The position numbers were made by a program, and so were the translations under genes. Of a stretch of 64,000 nucleotides of DNA, positions 41,498 through 51,246 are shown piece after piece. The notes below the pieces were generated by a model that saw only the letters and a program-made list of their open reading frames with translations, ran no database searches and was not told where the DNA came from. Position 1 is the first letter of the stretch, and each line of letters begins with the position of its first letter. The DNA is from Acidobacteriota bacterium (GTDB taxonomy: Bacteria > Acidobacteriota > Terriglobia > Terriglobales > Acidobacteriaceae): NCBI GenBank assembly GCA_018268755.1, contig JAFDVW010000013.1:345297-409296 (forward strand). Direction: 5' to 3'.

Positions 41498-42787
41498 TTA
41501 GCGCAAGGTCTCGTCCAGCCAATCGAGGATGCGCAAGTCGCGGAGGCCGCTTCCTTTGGGCTCACAATGCAGGTCTGCTCCATCGCTCTCCATGAAAGGC
41601 ACGAGCTTTTTGGGGGCCGTGACCAGATCGTAGAGTTGCTGTGATTGTCCCGGCCAGAAAGATTCATTCACCGGCGCCGTGATCAGCAGCGGACACTCAA
41701 TCTTTCCCGCGACCTCTTTCAGGGTATATTCCTGCACGGCCTTGTAGGTGTCGTAGTAGGAAGTAAATCCATAAGGACGCATGCGGAACGTCATGTATGA
41801 CTTGGTCGCCGGGTCCAGGGACTTCGCCATAAAGCCGTCGAATTCGGCCTTTCGCCCCGCTTGCAAAAGTTCGAGCATGGGCTTGGGAAGGCTGGAGGTC
41901 CAGGAAGTGGAGACGTCCACCACCCCAGGATCGGCGATGGCCGCCGCGATCCGCTTTTCAAAGGCCACCGCGCGCGGTATCCAATAACCGCCCTGGCTTA
42001 TTCCCTGCAGGGCAATTCGCCGGGGATCCACTTCCCGCCTTCCCAGGGCATAGTTGACCACCGGGGTGATGACCTTCTCCCAATCCGGACGGAAATACAG
42101 CTTCTGCTTCCAGAGGGCATAGCCCTGGCCGGGCCCATCAAAGGTCAGGCAGTCATAGCCGCGAGCCAGCGCTCCGGCGCCACCCATCAGCCACATATCG
42201 AGCAGAGAGCCATCACTGCCATTTCCCAGGATCAATAATGGCCGCTTGCCGGAGGCGCCTCTGCCCCGCATAAAGAACCCGTGCAGCGCGGTGCCTTCGT
42301 AAGGAATGTTGACAGGCTCGATGGGCGGATCGAACAGGGCGATGGCTTTCAGCCAGCAATCGTAGAGCAGTTCCCAGGTCGGCAGGAAGCGGGTGGGGTC
42401 ATTCGAGCTATCCACGAAATAGGTCGAGCTGTCGTAGTAGTTCTGCGCCCATAGATAAGCTTGCCGGGCGCTTTCCTTGTGACCCCGGCTGGCGCACTCC
42501 TCGGCCAAGGCGCGCGCCTCGTCCCCCGCCTGCTTGAAGGCCAGGTAGGCGCTTTCGAAGTTGCCGTCTTCCACCTGCCGGCTCAGATATAGGACTTTGC
42601 CCACATTTCCGCCAGCGTGGTAGGCGCGGCCCAGGCTGATGAGGAAGGTGTATTCAAAGGTAGGGTGCTTAAAGAAATAGTGGGGGCGAGCTTCACTGCT
42701 TTGCGCCAGGAGAAGACCCGGGCTTCCTCCCAGGCCAAGCAAGGCGGTCATGACACCACGATTGAATTGCCGGCGGTTGGCTCGCAT
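41498..42787 (-). CDS. Tat-exported alpha/beta hydrolase
   Basis: A 429-residue protein with a twin-arginine signal (RRQFNRGVMTALLGLGGSPGLLLA). The alpha/beta-hydrolase part has GNGSDGSLLDMWLMGG (oxyanion region), the nucleophile elbow ALQGISQGGYW (G-x-S-x-G), and a late Asp/His pair in ESDGADLHCEPKG. The N-terminal third is helical, as in 2,6-dihydropseudooxynicotine hydrolase and related DUF1100/S9-like enzymes. It precedes the M24 gene on the same strand by 11 bases. Substrate unknown. Confidence 0.8.
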   Translation of the reverse strand: MRANRRQFNRGVMTALLGLGGSPGLLLAQSSEARPHYFFKHPTFEYTFLISLGRAYHAGGNVGKVLYLSRQVEDGNFESAYLAFKQAGDEARALAEECASRGHKESARQAYLWAQNYYDSSTYFVDSSNDPTRFLPTWELLYDCWLKAIALFDPPIEPVNIPYEGTALHGFFMRGRGASGKRPLLILGNGSDGSLLDMWLMGGAGALARGYDCLTFDGPGQGYALWKQKLYFRPDWEKVITPVVNYALGRREVDPRRIALQGISQGGYWIPRAVAFEKRIAAAIADPGVVDVSTSWTSSLPKPMLELLQAGRKAEFDGFMAKSLDPATKSYMTFRMRPYGFTSYYDTYKAVQEYTLKEVAGKIECPLLITAPVNESFWPGQSQQLYDLVTAPKKLVPFMESDGADLHCEPKGSGLRDLRILDWLDETLR

Positions 42788-42802
42788 GCCTTCTCCAGGA
42801 AA

Positions 42803-43480
42803 CTAAGGTTTGAGTTTTTGCTGCACCATATCTTCCGCTCTTTGCAGCACTTCGTCTTCGGTCAGGGCGGTGGAGTCGAGGACGGTGGCATCGGCTGCGG
42901 GGACGAGCGGGGAAATCGCCCGCGTGCGGTCGCGGCGGTCGCGCTCGCGCAATTCCGCGGCCAGGGCCTCGGCGGAGGCGCCTTTGACGTTCTGCTGCTC
43001 CAGGCGGCGCCGTCCCCGGACTTCGGGATCGGCGTCCAGAAAGATTTTGACGTCCGCGTGGGGGAACACCTTGGTGCCGATATCGCGGCCTTCCATCACA
43101 ATGCCGCCGTTCTTGCCCATCTCCTGCTGACGGGCCACCATCCAGGCCCGCACCTGCGGGTGCACCGAGACGCGCGAAGCGCCCTCGGTGACGTCGATCT
43201 CGCGGATGCGCTGGCTGACATCGCGTCCATCGAGCAGTACGCGATTGCCGCCCAAGGTTGGCTCGAGTTCGATGCGCGATTCGTGGGCCAGTTTGACCAG
43301 GGCAGCCTCGTCTTCGAAGGAGGTATCCCACTCAATGGCTTTGAGGGCGAGGGCGCGATACATGGCCCCGCTCTCGAGGTTTACATAGCCGAGTTTGCGG
43401 GCGAGACGGGAAGCAATAGTGCTCTTTCCCGCGCCGGCGGGACCGTCAATGGCGATGATGAGCTTGCGGGTTTCTGTCAT
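42803..43480 (-). CDS. cmk: Cytidylate kinase
   Basis: A 225-residue CMP/dCMP kinase converting CMP to CDP. Motifs: IAIDGPAGAGKSTIASRLA (P-loop), YVNLESGAMYRALAL, GIVMEGRDIGTKVFPHAD and RDRRDRTRAISPLVPAADA. The length matches Cmk. It is the first gene upstream of the hydrolase on the minus strand; rpsA, a frequent neighbour, is not seen. Confidence 0.94.
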   Translation of the reverse strand: MTETRKLIIAIDGPAGAGKSTIASRLARKLGYVNLESGAMYRALALKAIEWDTSFEDEAALVKLAHESRIELEPTLGGNRVLLDGRDVSQRIREIDVTEGASRVSVHPQVRAWMVARQQEMGKNGGIVMEGRDIGTKVFPHADVKIFLDADPEVRGRRRLEQQNVKGASAEALAAELRERDRRDRTRAISPLVPAADATVLDSTALTEDEVLQRAEDMVQQKLKP

Positions 43481-43719
43481 CCGGGGATTGAGGTGAAGCT
43501 CATTTTACCGGATATGGGAAGGCGGAAAGGGCAAAAATGTGGCAGAGCTTTAATCAGCAAATTCTCAAAACGCGGAGCGCCCCGGGAAAGGCCGCAGTGA
43601 AAGCTTTGGGTTTGTCCTCTGCGGTCTCGTGGTTCTCGGCGAACTCTGCGAGGTAAGGTTTTAGGAAAGCAAAATCTCAAAACGCAGGGTGCACAGTGAA
43701 GCAGAGTGCACAGAGAGAA

Positions 43720-44592
43720 TCAAGCGAGGGGTTTCTCAGGGGCCTCTTCCTTGGTGGGGGTGAGCTGAATCAGGGTGTTGTTGCCCACGCGGGTGAACTC
43801 CAGTTCGCGCGCCGCCAGCAGGGCATTGACCGCATCGCGCACCCGGGAGCGCGGCACGAAGTTGCCGAAGAAGGTCTCGAGCGCGCTCTGGTCGGCGGCG
43901 ATGACGCAATCCAGATACTTCGAAAGCAGCGCCGAGAGCGCTTCCGGCACCGACAGGCTGATGCCCTCGCGCACTGCGTCCGGCGACCAGCGATACAACA
44001 CGTCCCAGGATGCTCCCTCGCCTGCTTTGTAGTCCACGCGGGTAATGCGCAGCTTCGACCACAGTTCCGCCAGAGACTTGTCGAGCGCGGCGGTAGAGAT
44101 GCCGCCCATGCCGCCGACGGTTTCCAGCAGCTTCTGTTTGGAGATGGGCCCGGCGCGGCGGATGGCCTCATAAACGTCACACGCAAGCTGCGAATACGGA
44201 GAGCGCGAACCCGGCTTGGGCGGCTGCTTGGGATTGCGCTCGCCGACCAGGGCATAGAAGTAGGGGAAGATCGACCCCGCCACCAGGAAAGCATTGTTCT
44301 CATCGAACAGGTTGGCTTCGTAGGCGGAGTGGTCGCGTAGCAACCGCACCATCATCTCGGTGGCTTGCTGGGCGCGCGGGTCGGCGTAGGCCTGCTGCCA
44401 GGTCGGCAGGCGGTCTTCCGAGCCCGTCCAGGCCCCGAGAAATACCGGCGCAAGCACCGCCGGACGCATGGGATACATAAAGCAGAACCCCACCGACTCG
44501 ATGAAGGCGCGGGCCTCCTCCAGGGTTTGGATGGGCTGTCCGTTGAGCCGCCATTTTTCGCGGCGAAGCTGCTGAAGTTCGAGATCAGTCAT
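43720..44592 (-). CDS. Unassigned protein with winged-helix-like C-terminal half
   Basis: A 290-residue protein. The N-terminal part (WRLNGQPIQTLEEARAFIESVGFCFMYPMRPAVLAPVFLGAWTGSEDRLPTW) contains a conserved-looking MYPMRP segment. The C-terminal half has a winged-helix-like KQKLLETVGGMGGISTAALDKSLAELWSKLRITRVDYKAGEG and a later VRDAVNALLAARELEFTRVGNNTLIQLT. It resembles the AlkZ-related hypothetical proteins of Acidobacteria, a weak memory rather than a motif match. DNA repair is possible but unproven. Confidence 0.5.
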   Translation of the reverse strand: MTDLELQQLRREKWRLNGQPIQTLEEARAFIESVGFCFMYPMRPAVLAPVFLGAWTGSEDRLPTWQQAYADPRAQQATEMMVRLLRDHSAYEANLFDENNAFLVAGSIFPYFYALVGERNPKQPPKPGSRSPYSQLACDVYEAIRRAGPISKQKLLETVGGMGGISTAALDKSLAELWSKLRITRVDYKAGEGASWDVLYRWSPDAVREGISLSVPEALSALLSKYLDCVIAADQSALETFFGNFVPRSRVRDAVNALLAARELEFTRVGNNTLIQLTPTKEEAPEKPLA

Positions 44593-44730
44593 GAAAAGCT
44601 GTTAGCAATTGGCAGTTAGCATTTCGCTAAAGCACTTTGCCCAAAATCCCTTCCTTGATGAAGTCGTCGGTTCACTAAATGCTAATCGCTAATTGCTAAA
44701 GGCAATGGCCAGGCGCGAAGCGAAGCGCGC

Positions 44731-46689
44731 TCATATTCGCTTAAACGCCTTCTGAATGTCCTTCATTGAGTATCGCAGAACCACGGGCCGCCCGTGCGGG
44801 CAGGACATGGGACACTCGGTTTTGGCCAGTTCGGCCAGCAGCCACTCCATTTTGTTCTGCTCCAGCGGCATGTTGATCTTAATGGCGGCATGGCAGGCAA
44901 TGGAGGCGGCGATGCGCCCGCGAATCTTCTCCAGATTCAGCGCCTGTTCCTCTTTGGCAAACTGATCGAGCAACTCGTGCAGCATGCGCTCCACTTCCGG
45001 AGCGTCAATCCCTGCGGGCGCGACCTTCACCGCGACGCTGCGCGCCCCGAAAGGCTCGGCTTCAAATCCATTCTGGTGCAATTCTTCGGAAATTTCGCTG
45101 AATACCGCCTGTTGGGCGGGGGTGAGCTCCAGCAGCAGCGGCATGAGCAGCCGCTGGCTCTCGACTTTCTGTGCGGCCCGCTGTTTCAGGACTTTTTCAA
45201 ACAGCACGCGCTCGTGGGCGACGTGCTGGTCGATGATCCACAAACCTTCATGGTTGATCGCGAGGATGAACGAATCGCGAATCTGCCCCAGTGGTTTGAG
45301 CGAAGCCAAGGAAGGGGCAAGATCGCTGGCCGGTTCGGCTTCCTCCGCGAGGGGAGGAGTGCAGGTATCAGGCCCCACATTTGCAGCAGGCGCCATTGCC
45401 AGCGCCGCGTTGGCTTCCACCGTGATAGCTTCGCCGGTGAACTGAATGCGGGCGGTCTCCGGAGGAAGCGTCGGGGGCTGGAGTTCGAATCCCGGCGGCG
45501 CGGCCGGCATGTAAAGCGCGCGCCAGGCGGCAATGTCCACCGCCTGGCCTCGGACTCCCGGCGTCAGCGAGGGACTGGCGGTGGGGTGGGCGTGGATTTC
45601 CGTAGCAAACTGCGGCACGGGGCGGGCCTTCATTAGCGCGCCGCGCACCGCGTCGCGCACAAAGTCGTGGGTCACGGTCTGCTGGCGGAAGCGGACCTCG
45701 GTCTTCGAGGGATGGACGTTCACATCTACTTCTTCCCCGGGCATCTCTAGAAACAGCAGTACCACGGGATAGACGGTGGGCGGAATGATGTTGCGATAGG
45801 CCTCGAGAATGGCGTGTTGCACCAGCCGGTCGCGAATGAGGCGTCCATTGACGAAGACGTAGATTGAGTTGCGGTTGAGCTTCTGGATCTCCGGCTTGGA
45901 GACGAAGCCGTGTATGCGGACTTCCCCCGGGTTTTGCGCGGCTTTCTCATCTTCTTCCGTGCGCCGCCAGGGCGGGGGCTGGGGTAGGCCGATGCGCTCC
46001 AACGGCAGAACGGCCGCCACCGGAATCAACTGGTCGAGCACTTCCTTGCCAAAGACCTGGTAGACGCGCTCTTTGTGGTCGGTGACGGGGGGCGCGACCA
46101 GCATGGCATTGGTCATGGAATGCAGCTCAAAATGTTTGTCGGGATGGGCCAAAGCGTAGTGCGTGACCAGGGAAGCGATATGCGAAAGCTCGGTCGACTC
46201 CGACTTGAGAAACTTTTTGCGCGCGGGCGTATTGAAAAAGAGGTCGTGAATGGTGATCGAAGTCCCCGCCGGCAATCCCGCTTCTTCTACTTTGAAGATT
46301 TTTCCGCCATTAATTTCCACCACCGTGCCGGAGTTCTCTTCCGGGGCGTGGGTTTCCAGGCGCAGTCGGCTTACGGAGGCGATGGAAGGCAGGGCCTCGC
46401 CGCGGAAGCCGAGGGTCGCGATGTGCAGCAGGTCGTCGGCATTCTTGATTTTGGAAGTGGCGTGGCGCTCAAAGGCGAGCAGCGCGTCGTCGCGCAGCAT
46501 GCCGCAGCCGTTGTCGGTGATCTGGATGAGCTTTTTACCGCCGGCTTCGACCTGAATCTTGATGCGGGTGGACCCGGCGTCGAGGGCGTTCTCCAGCAGT
46601 TCTTTCACCACCGAGGCAGGGCGCTCCACCACCTCGCCGGCGGCGATTTTGTTGGCAACTGCTTCGGAAAGAACATGAATGCGGCCCAT
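44731..46689 (-). CDS. mutL: DNA mismatch repair protein MutL
   Basis: A 652-residue GHKL ATPase: KIAAGEVVERPASVVKELLENALDAGS, ITDNGCGM, GFRGEALPSIASV (ATP lid), and the transducer domain to about residue 330; then a variable linker. The C-terminal domain has the endonuclease motif as DQHVAHERVLFEK, a V in place of the usual A of DQHAx2Ex4E, plus ACHAAIKIN and CPHGRP. This is a nicking-type MutL, as in bacteria without MutH. The start is placed at 46689; a longer in-frame ORF extends upstream without support. Confidence 0.93.
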   Translation of the reverse strand: MGRIHVLSEAVANKIAAGEVVERPASVVKELLENALDAGSTRIKIQVEAGGKKLIQITDNGCGMLRDDALLAFERHATSKIKNADDLLHIATLGFRGEALPSIASVSRLRLETHAPEENSGTVVEINGGKIFKVEEAGLPAGTSITIHDLFFNTPARKKFLKSESTELSHIASLVTHYALAHPDKHFELHSMTNAMLVAPPVTDHKERVYQVFGKEVLDQLIPVAAVLPLERIGLPQPPPWRRTEEDEKAAQNPGEVRIHGFVSKPEIQKLNRNSIYVFVNGRLIRDRLVQHAILEAYRNIIPPTVYPVVLLFLEMPGEEVDVNVHPSKTEVRFRQQTVTHDFVRDAVRGALMKARPVPQFATEIHAHPTASPSLTPGVRGQAVDIAAWRALYMPAAPPGFELQPPTLPPETARIQFTGEAITVEANAALAMAPAANVGPDTCTPPLAEEAEPASDLAPSLASLKPLGQIRDSFILAINHEGLWIIDQHVAHERVLFEKVLKQRAAQKVESQRLLMPLLLELTPAQQAVFSEISEELHQNGFEAEPFGARSVAVKVAPAGIDAPEVERMLHELLDQFAKEEQALNLEKIRGRIAASIACHAAIKINMPLEQNKMEWLLAELAKTECPMSCPHGRPVVLRYSMKDIQKAFKRI

Positions 46690-46755
46690 GGGGGTGCCAG
46701 TAGTTTCGCAGATGATTGGCTGTGAAGGCAAAACACCGAGAAACGAGACCAAGAT

Positions 46756-47481
46756 TCACAGTGTCTGGTTTCGATTCCGTTCAGGGATCACGTGAAAACT
46801 AAATCGATGAAAACGGAAGGCAGTATGAGGAGCATTCTGATCCGGATCATGTCGCTTAAAGAAAACCAGAACAGCATTGTCATGCCGTCTCTTCTGACTC
46901 GGTCCATAGCCGCCTCGCCGGGCTCTCTCATAGTCCCAAAATTGGAATGTAATTCTCTCTTGAAAGAATCCGGTGTTCCGATGCGAAATAGACCCAATCG
47001 ATGCGAAAGATGTATGTAAAAACCTCCGTTCAGTAAACCATAGGAGATTTGCAGTCAACACAAGCCATCCCACCGCACAAATGAATTCAATGCCCCAAAT
47101 CCCAAAGCTCGAAACGATTGGAAAATACAATCCGGATCTAAAAATAAGGAAATAGCAAGAGACTGAGGCCAAGGCCACAGTGGCAGCTAGCTCAGCGAAA
47201 GATCTGACCTGGAGTTGAATGATAAGTTTCTGGTCATAGTTTTGTCGCGAGAGCGAAGTTCCATCAATGGTGATGGGATATTGGACTTCTTCAGACCGGA
47301 GTGCAGGCCAGGGAAGGGCAAATGCGAATTTCCAACGGCGAAAAACCAACAATCCAGCCAAAAAAAGGATGACTGAAAAGCAAGCCGCTGGAAGCAAAGC
47401 ATAGCGAAGGTCTTCTACCGACAAAGCAATGGCGATAAGCAAGCCATATGCAATGGTGACAATACCAACATAGGAGGACAC
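46756..47481 (-). CDS. Polytopic membrane protein of unknown function
   Basis: A 241-residue protein with about four transmembrane segments (about residues 5-22, 30-48, 95-115, 125-148) and a basic, His-rich C-terminus. No family recognised. The gene is visibly AT-richer than its neighbours mutL and aspS, suggesting recent acquisition. Its stop lies 67 bases before the mutL start codon and it starts 11 bases after aspS. Confidence 0.55.
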   Translation of the reverse strand: MSSYVGIVTIAYGLLIAIALSVEDLRYALLPAACFSVILFLAGLLVFRRWKFAFALPWPALRSEEVQYPITIDGTSLSRQNYDQKLIIQLQVRSFAELAATVALASVSCYFLIFRSGLYFPIVSSFGIWGIEFICAVGWLVLTANLLWFTERRFLHTSFASIGSISHRNTGFFQERITFQFWDYERARRGGYGPSQKRRHDNAVLVFFKRHDPDQNAPHTAFRFHRFSFHVIPERNRNQTL

Positions 47482-47491
47482 AAGTTCCGCC

Positions 47492-49351
47492 TTATCCCAC
47501 CGGCTTCTTGATCTGGATTCCCAGGTCCTTCAACTGCGCTTCGCTCACCGGAGTGGGCGCATCGACCATCAGGTCCACGGCGCGGGCGGTCTTGGGGAAG
47601 GGAATGACTTCCCGCAGGCTATCGGCTCCGGCGAGGATCATGACGATGCGGTCCAGGCCCAGCGCGATGCCACCATGCGGAGGCGTGCCGTATTCGAGCG
47701 CTTCCAGGAAGAAGCCAAAGCGGGTACGCGCCTCTTCGTCGGTCATGCCCAGCGACTGGAAGATTTTGCTCTGAATGTCCTGGCGGTGAATACGAATCGA
47801 CCCGGAACCCAGCTCCGTCCCGTTGAGCACGACGTCATAGGCCCGCGCCCGCACTTCGCTGAGCGCCGACTTCGGATCTTTCACGGTCTGCGCACCGTTC
47901 TCAAGCTTGGGCATGTCTTCTTCATGGGGCGAGGTGAAGGGATGGTGCGCCGCCATCCACTGCCGCTCCGATTCATCCCACTCATACATGGGAAAGTTGG
48001 TGACCCAGACAAAACGGAAATCCTTTTCCAGATCGCCGGTTTTGACGAACAGTCCGTGACGCTCGGCGTATTTCTGCGCCAGGGCCACGCGCAGCAGACC
48101 GGCCGAGGCGTAAATCGCCAGCTCCTGCGGCGTGACTTTGCGGTGCGCATGCTCCGACGAAGCCGCGATCTGCGCCGAGCCTACCACCAGCACGATTAGA
48201 TCGTTCTCGGCCATGCCGGCTTTTTCCGCGATCTTGGCGGCGGCGGCGGGGAACTTGTTGCTGATACGTTTGAAGTCTTCAAACACGCGCGCGCCGCCCT
48301 TGGCCACAAACATGGGCTTGATGTCGTCGCGCTCCTTGCGCGAGAGCTCGCCGACTTTGGGGGTGCGAATGGCGATCACCGGCAAATCGGGATGGATGGC
48401 CAGTTCCTGCAAATCTTCCGCGGTGAAGCAGTCGCGTACGTCGGTGAAAGCGGGCAGGCGAAGGTCCGGCTTGTCGATGCCGAATTGCCGGATGGCTTCG
48501 TCGTAATCCATGCGCGGGAAAGGCGTCTTGATCTTGTGGCCCATGGCCCCGAAGGCCGCGGTGAGAAAGCCTTCGACCACCGCCCACACGCTCTCCTGCT
48601 GCGGATAGGTCATCTCCAGGTCGATCTGGGTGAATTCGGGTTGGCGGTCGGCGCGCAGGTCTTCATCACGGAAACAGCGCACGATCTGGAAGTAGCGGTC
48701 GAAGCCCGAGATCATCAGAATCTGCTTGAAGAGCTGCGGCGACTGCGGCAAGGCGTAGAAACTGCCCGGCTGCACGCGGCTGGGGACCAGGTAGTCGCGC
48801 GCGCCTTCCGGCGTCGAGCGCGTCATGAAAGGGGTCTCGATTTCGTAGAAGCCCTGGCTGGCCAGATAGTCGCGGACGGCCATCGAAACTTTGTGCCGGG
48901 TTTCGATATTGAACTGCATAGCGTCGCGGCGCAGGTCGATGTAGCGGTATTTCAGCCGCATCTCTTCATTGGGCAGCACGGTGTCGCTGGGCAGGAAGGG
49001 CAGCTGCTTGGAGACGTTGAGAATGCGCAGCTCTTCCGCGACCAGCTCCACTTCGCCGGTGGCGATGTTGGGATTGAAGGTATCAGCGTCGCGCTTTTTG
49101 ACCTGGCCGATGACGGCGATCACATACTCGTTGCGCAGTTGCTCGGCCTTGTCGTGCAGCACGGCGTTCTGTTCGCGGTTAAATACCACCTGGGTCACGC
49201 CGCTGCGGTCGCGCAGGTCAATGAAGATGATGCTGCCCAGGTCACGGCGGCGGTTCACCCATCCCATGAGCACGGCCTTCTGGCCGGAATCAGAGGGACG
49301 GACTGCGCCACACATGTGGGTACGTTTCAGGTCGCCGAGGAAGTCGAGCAA
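47492..49351 (-). CDS. aspS: Aspartate--tRNA ligase
   Basis: A 619-residue class IIb synthetase. N-terminal OB anticodon domain (MCGAVRPSDSGQKAVLMGWVNRRRDLGSIIFIDLRDRSG), motif 1/flipping-loop region FMTRSTPEGARDYLVPSRVQPGSFYALPQSPQ, motif 2 RYFQIVRCFRDEDLRADRQPEFTQID, a GAD insertion domain and motif 3 GIALGLDRIVMILAG. I use TTG at 49351 because it yields the conserved start LDFLGDLKRTHMCG and has AAAGG six bases upstream; a GTG at 49393 is less convincing. Bacterial AspRS of this type may be discriminating or not; this cannot be told here. Confidence 0.95.
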   Translation of the reverse strand: MLDFLGDLKRTHMCGAVRPSDSGQKAVLMGWVNRRRDLGSIIFIDLRDRSGVTQVVFNREQNAVLHDKAEQLRNEYVIAVIGQVKKRDADTFNPNIATGEVELVAEELRILNVSKQLPFLPSDTVLPNEEMRLKYRYIDLRRDAMQFNIETRHKVSMAVRDYLASQGFYEIETPFMTRSTPEGARDYLVPSRVQPGSFYALPQSPQLFKQILMISGFDRYFQIVRCFRDEDLRADRQPEFTQIDLEMTYPQQESVWAVVEGFLTAAFGAMGHKIKTPFPRMDYDEAIRQFGIDKPDLRLPAFTDVRDCFTAEDLQELAIHPDLPVIAIRTPKVGELSRKERDDIKPMFVAKGGARVFEDFKRISNKFPAAAAKIAEKAGMAENDLIVLVVGSAQIAASSEHAHRKVTPQELAIYASAGLLRVALAQKYAERHGLFVKTGDLEKDFRFVWVTNFPMYEWDESERQWMAAHHPFTSPHEEDMPKLENGAQTVKDPKSALSEVRARAYDVVLNGTELGSGSIRIHRQDIQSKIFQSLGMTDEEARTRFGFFLEALEYGTPPHGGIALGLDRIVMILAGADSLREVIPFPKTARAVDLMVDAPTPVSEAQLKDLGIQIKKPVG

Positions 49352-49447
49352 GTTGTGCCTTTCACTGAAAATACGGCGGTAAGCCGAATGCACGATTATA
49401 AATGCTCGGCGGGATCGCGGGGGAGTGGGGCCCCTTCCGTCGCCCCT

Positions 49448-49888
49448 TTAGTCGATGGAGCGCAGGGGCGTGGCCTGCTGGAACTTCAGCTTCCATTGCT
49501 CGCCCTGCTTCACCCACAGATCGGAGATGTGCTGGTAGCGGGGCGCGGCGCCCTCGTCGCCTTCCGGCATGTGCACGATGCAATCGTAGGTGACGATGGA
49601 AGAATTCTCGTCTACGGCGAGCACGTGCAGATTGTAGGGCATCAATTCATGAAGCGCCCCGGACTGGGCGATTTCGAGGACTTCGCCCTTACCGTGCAGA
49701 TGGCCCTCGCTGCCAATGGCGTGGAAGTCATCGGCCAAGGTCTGGCGGAGGAAAGCCACATCTTTATTCAGCATGGCGTTGGCGACGGCTTTGGAGTTGG
49801 CGATCAGCGTGTCGTTCGGGTTCGAGGTCTGCGCGAGAGAAACAAGCGAGAAAGTAAGAACAAGCACAGACAAAGCCAGTTTCTTCAT
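49448..49888 (-). CDS. Exported NTF2-like (DUF4440) protein
   Basis: A 146-residue protein with a signal peptide (KKLALSVLVLTFSLVSLAQ) and an NTF2-like cone fold: LIANSKAVANAMLNKDVAFLRQTLADDFHAIGSEGHLHGKGEVLEIAQSG and the closing strand ISDLWVKQGEQWKLKFQQATPL. The strong Shine-Dalgarno GGAGG before ATG 49888 fixes the start. Such proteins bind small ligands or act as weak enzymes; role unknown. It sits between aspS and hisS. Confidence 0.8.
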   Translation of the reverse strand: MKKLALSVLVLTFSLVSLAQTSNPNDTLIANSKAVANAMLNKDVAFLRQTLADDFHAIGSEGHLHGKGEVLEIAQSGALHELMPYNLHVLAVDENSSIVTYDCIVHMPEGDEGAAPRYQHISDLWVKQGEQWKLKFQQATPLRSID

Positions 49889-49939
49889 GGTGCCCTCCTG
49901 CGGAAAGTTTGGGGCCCGGTCCAACCAAAACCGAATTCT

Positions 49940-51217
49940 TTACGAAGCCTGGAGCTTGGCCGCCAGCTCGGCGCGGGGAACGGTGGTCTGCTCGCCCGTG
50001 GCCAGGTTCTTGAGCGCGAACTCACCGCTCCTTACCTCGTTCTCGCCCACAATCAGGATAAAGCGCGCACCCAGCTTGCTGGCTGTCTCGAACGATTTCT
50101 TCAGGCGGAAGCTCTCGTCGCCCAGGTCTATCACCAGTCCTGCCTGCCGCAGTGCTTTGGCCAGGCCGATGGCGGCTTGATTGGTGCCCGCGCCCATGGG
50201 CGCGATATACGCATCCGGCGCCTTCACGATGTTGGGCGTCTGTTCCTGCAATGCCAGCACCAGGCGATCTTCGCCCATAGCAAAGCCAATGCCCGGAGCG
50301 GGTGGCCCTCCCAGCGCTTCCGAGAGGCCATCATAGCGGCCGCCGCCCAGAATGGCGTTCTGCGCGCCCAGAGCGCCGTGGGTGAACTCAAAAGCGGTGC
50401 GCGTGTAGTAGTCGAGGCCGCGCACCAGGCGGGGATTCACCTGGAACGGCACGCCGGCGCTTTCCAGCAGGGCGCGGACGTCGGCGAAGTGCCGCGTGCT
50501 TTCTTCCTGCAGGTAATCGGTGATACGCGGCAGCTTCTCGATGATCGGCTGGTCTTCGGGGACTTTGCAGTCAAGCACGCGCAGAGGGTTTGTGGTGGCG
50601 CGGCGCTGGCAATCCGCGCACATGCTCGCCGCCACCGGCTCCAATGCCTTCCGCAGCGCATCATTGAAGGCCACGCGCTCCTGCGCATTGCCCACCGAAT
50701 TGATTTCGAGGTTCCAGTTCCGGATGCCCAGGCGATCGAGCAGGGTGGCCAACATCTCCAGAATCTCCGCGTCGCGCACAGGCTTGTCACTCCCGGAAGA
50801 GGCCGGGCCGATGACTTCCGCGCCAATCTGATAGAACTGGCGGTAGCGGCCCTTCTGCGGGCGTTCCCGGCGGAATTGTGGGCCGATGTAGTAGAGCTTG
50901 TTCAGGCCGCGGTCGCCGAGCTTATGTTCGATGTAAGCCCGCACCACCCCGGCGGTATTTTCGGGACGGAGCGTGAGGGACTGGCCTTTCTCGCTGGCGG
51001 CGCGTCCCCGGTCTTCCCAGGTGTACATCTCTTTCGAGACAATGTCGGTCTCTTCGCCCACGCCGCGGGCGAAGAGCTGGGTCTCTTCAAAAATCGGGGT
51101 GCGAATTTCCTGGAAGTTGTAGGCGCGGAAGACCTCTCGCACCGTGGCTTCGACAAAGTTCCACAGCGCCGTTTCCGGAGGGAGAAGATCGCGCGTTCCT
51201 CGGACAGCTTTGATCAT
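49940..51217 (-). CDS. hisS: Histidine--tRNA ligase
   Basis: A 425-residue class IIa synthetase: motif 1 (VREVFRAYNFQEIRTPIFEETQLFARGVGEETDIVSKEMYTWEDR), motif 2 LTLRPENTAGVVRAYIEHKL, YYIGPQFRRERPQKGRYRQFYQIGAEV, the histidine-A block LVRGLDYYTRTAFEFTH and GGGRYDGLSEALGGPPAPGIGFAMGEDR (motif 3). C-terminal anticodon domain to residue 425. Its own promoter presumably lies in the following repeat-bearing gap. Confidence 0.96.
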   Translation of the reverse strand: MIKAVRGTRDLLPPETALWNFVEATVREVFRAYNFQEIRTPIFEETQLFARGVGEETDIVSKEMYTWEDRGRAASEKGQSLTLRPENTAGVVRAYIEHKLGDRGLNKLYYIGPQFRRERPQKGRYRQFYQIGAEVIGPASSGSDKPVRDAEILEMLATLLDRLGIRNWNLEINSVGNAQERVAFNDALRKALEPVAASMCADCQRRATTNPLRVLDCKVPEDQPIIEKLPRITDYLQEESTRHFADVRALLESAGVPFQVNPRLVRGLDYYTRTAFEFTHGALGAQNAILGGGRYDGLSEALGGPPAPGIGFAMGEDRLVLALQEQTPNIVKAPDAYIAPMGAGTNQAAIGLAKALRQAGLVIDLGDESFRLKKSFETASKLGARFILIVGENEVRSGEFALKNLATGEQTTVPRAELAAKLQAS

Positions 51218-51246
51218 GGGTTTTGGCTCTAGCTTCTAGCACGATT

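Noticed and set aside
48392..51232. 946-residue plus-strand open frame
   Set aside because: It is antisense to aspS, the NTF2-like gene and hisS, whose motifs are unmistakable; a long open antisense frame is common in GC-rich coding DNA.
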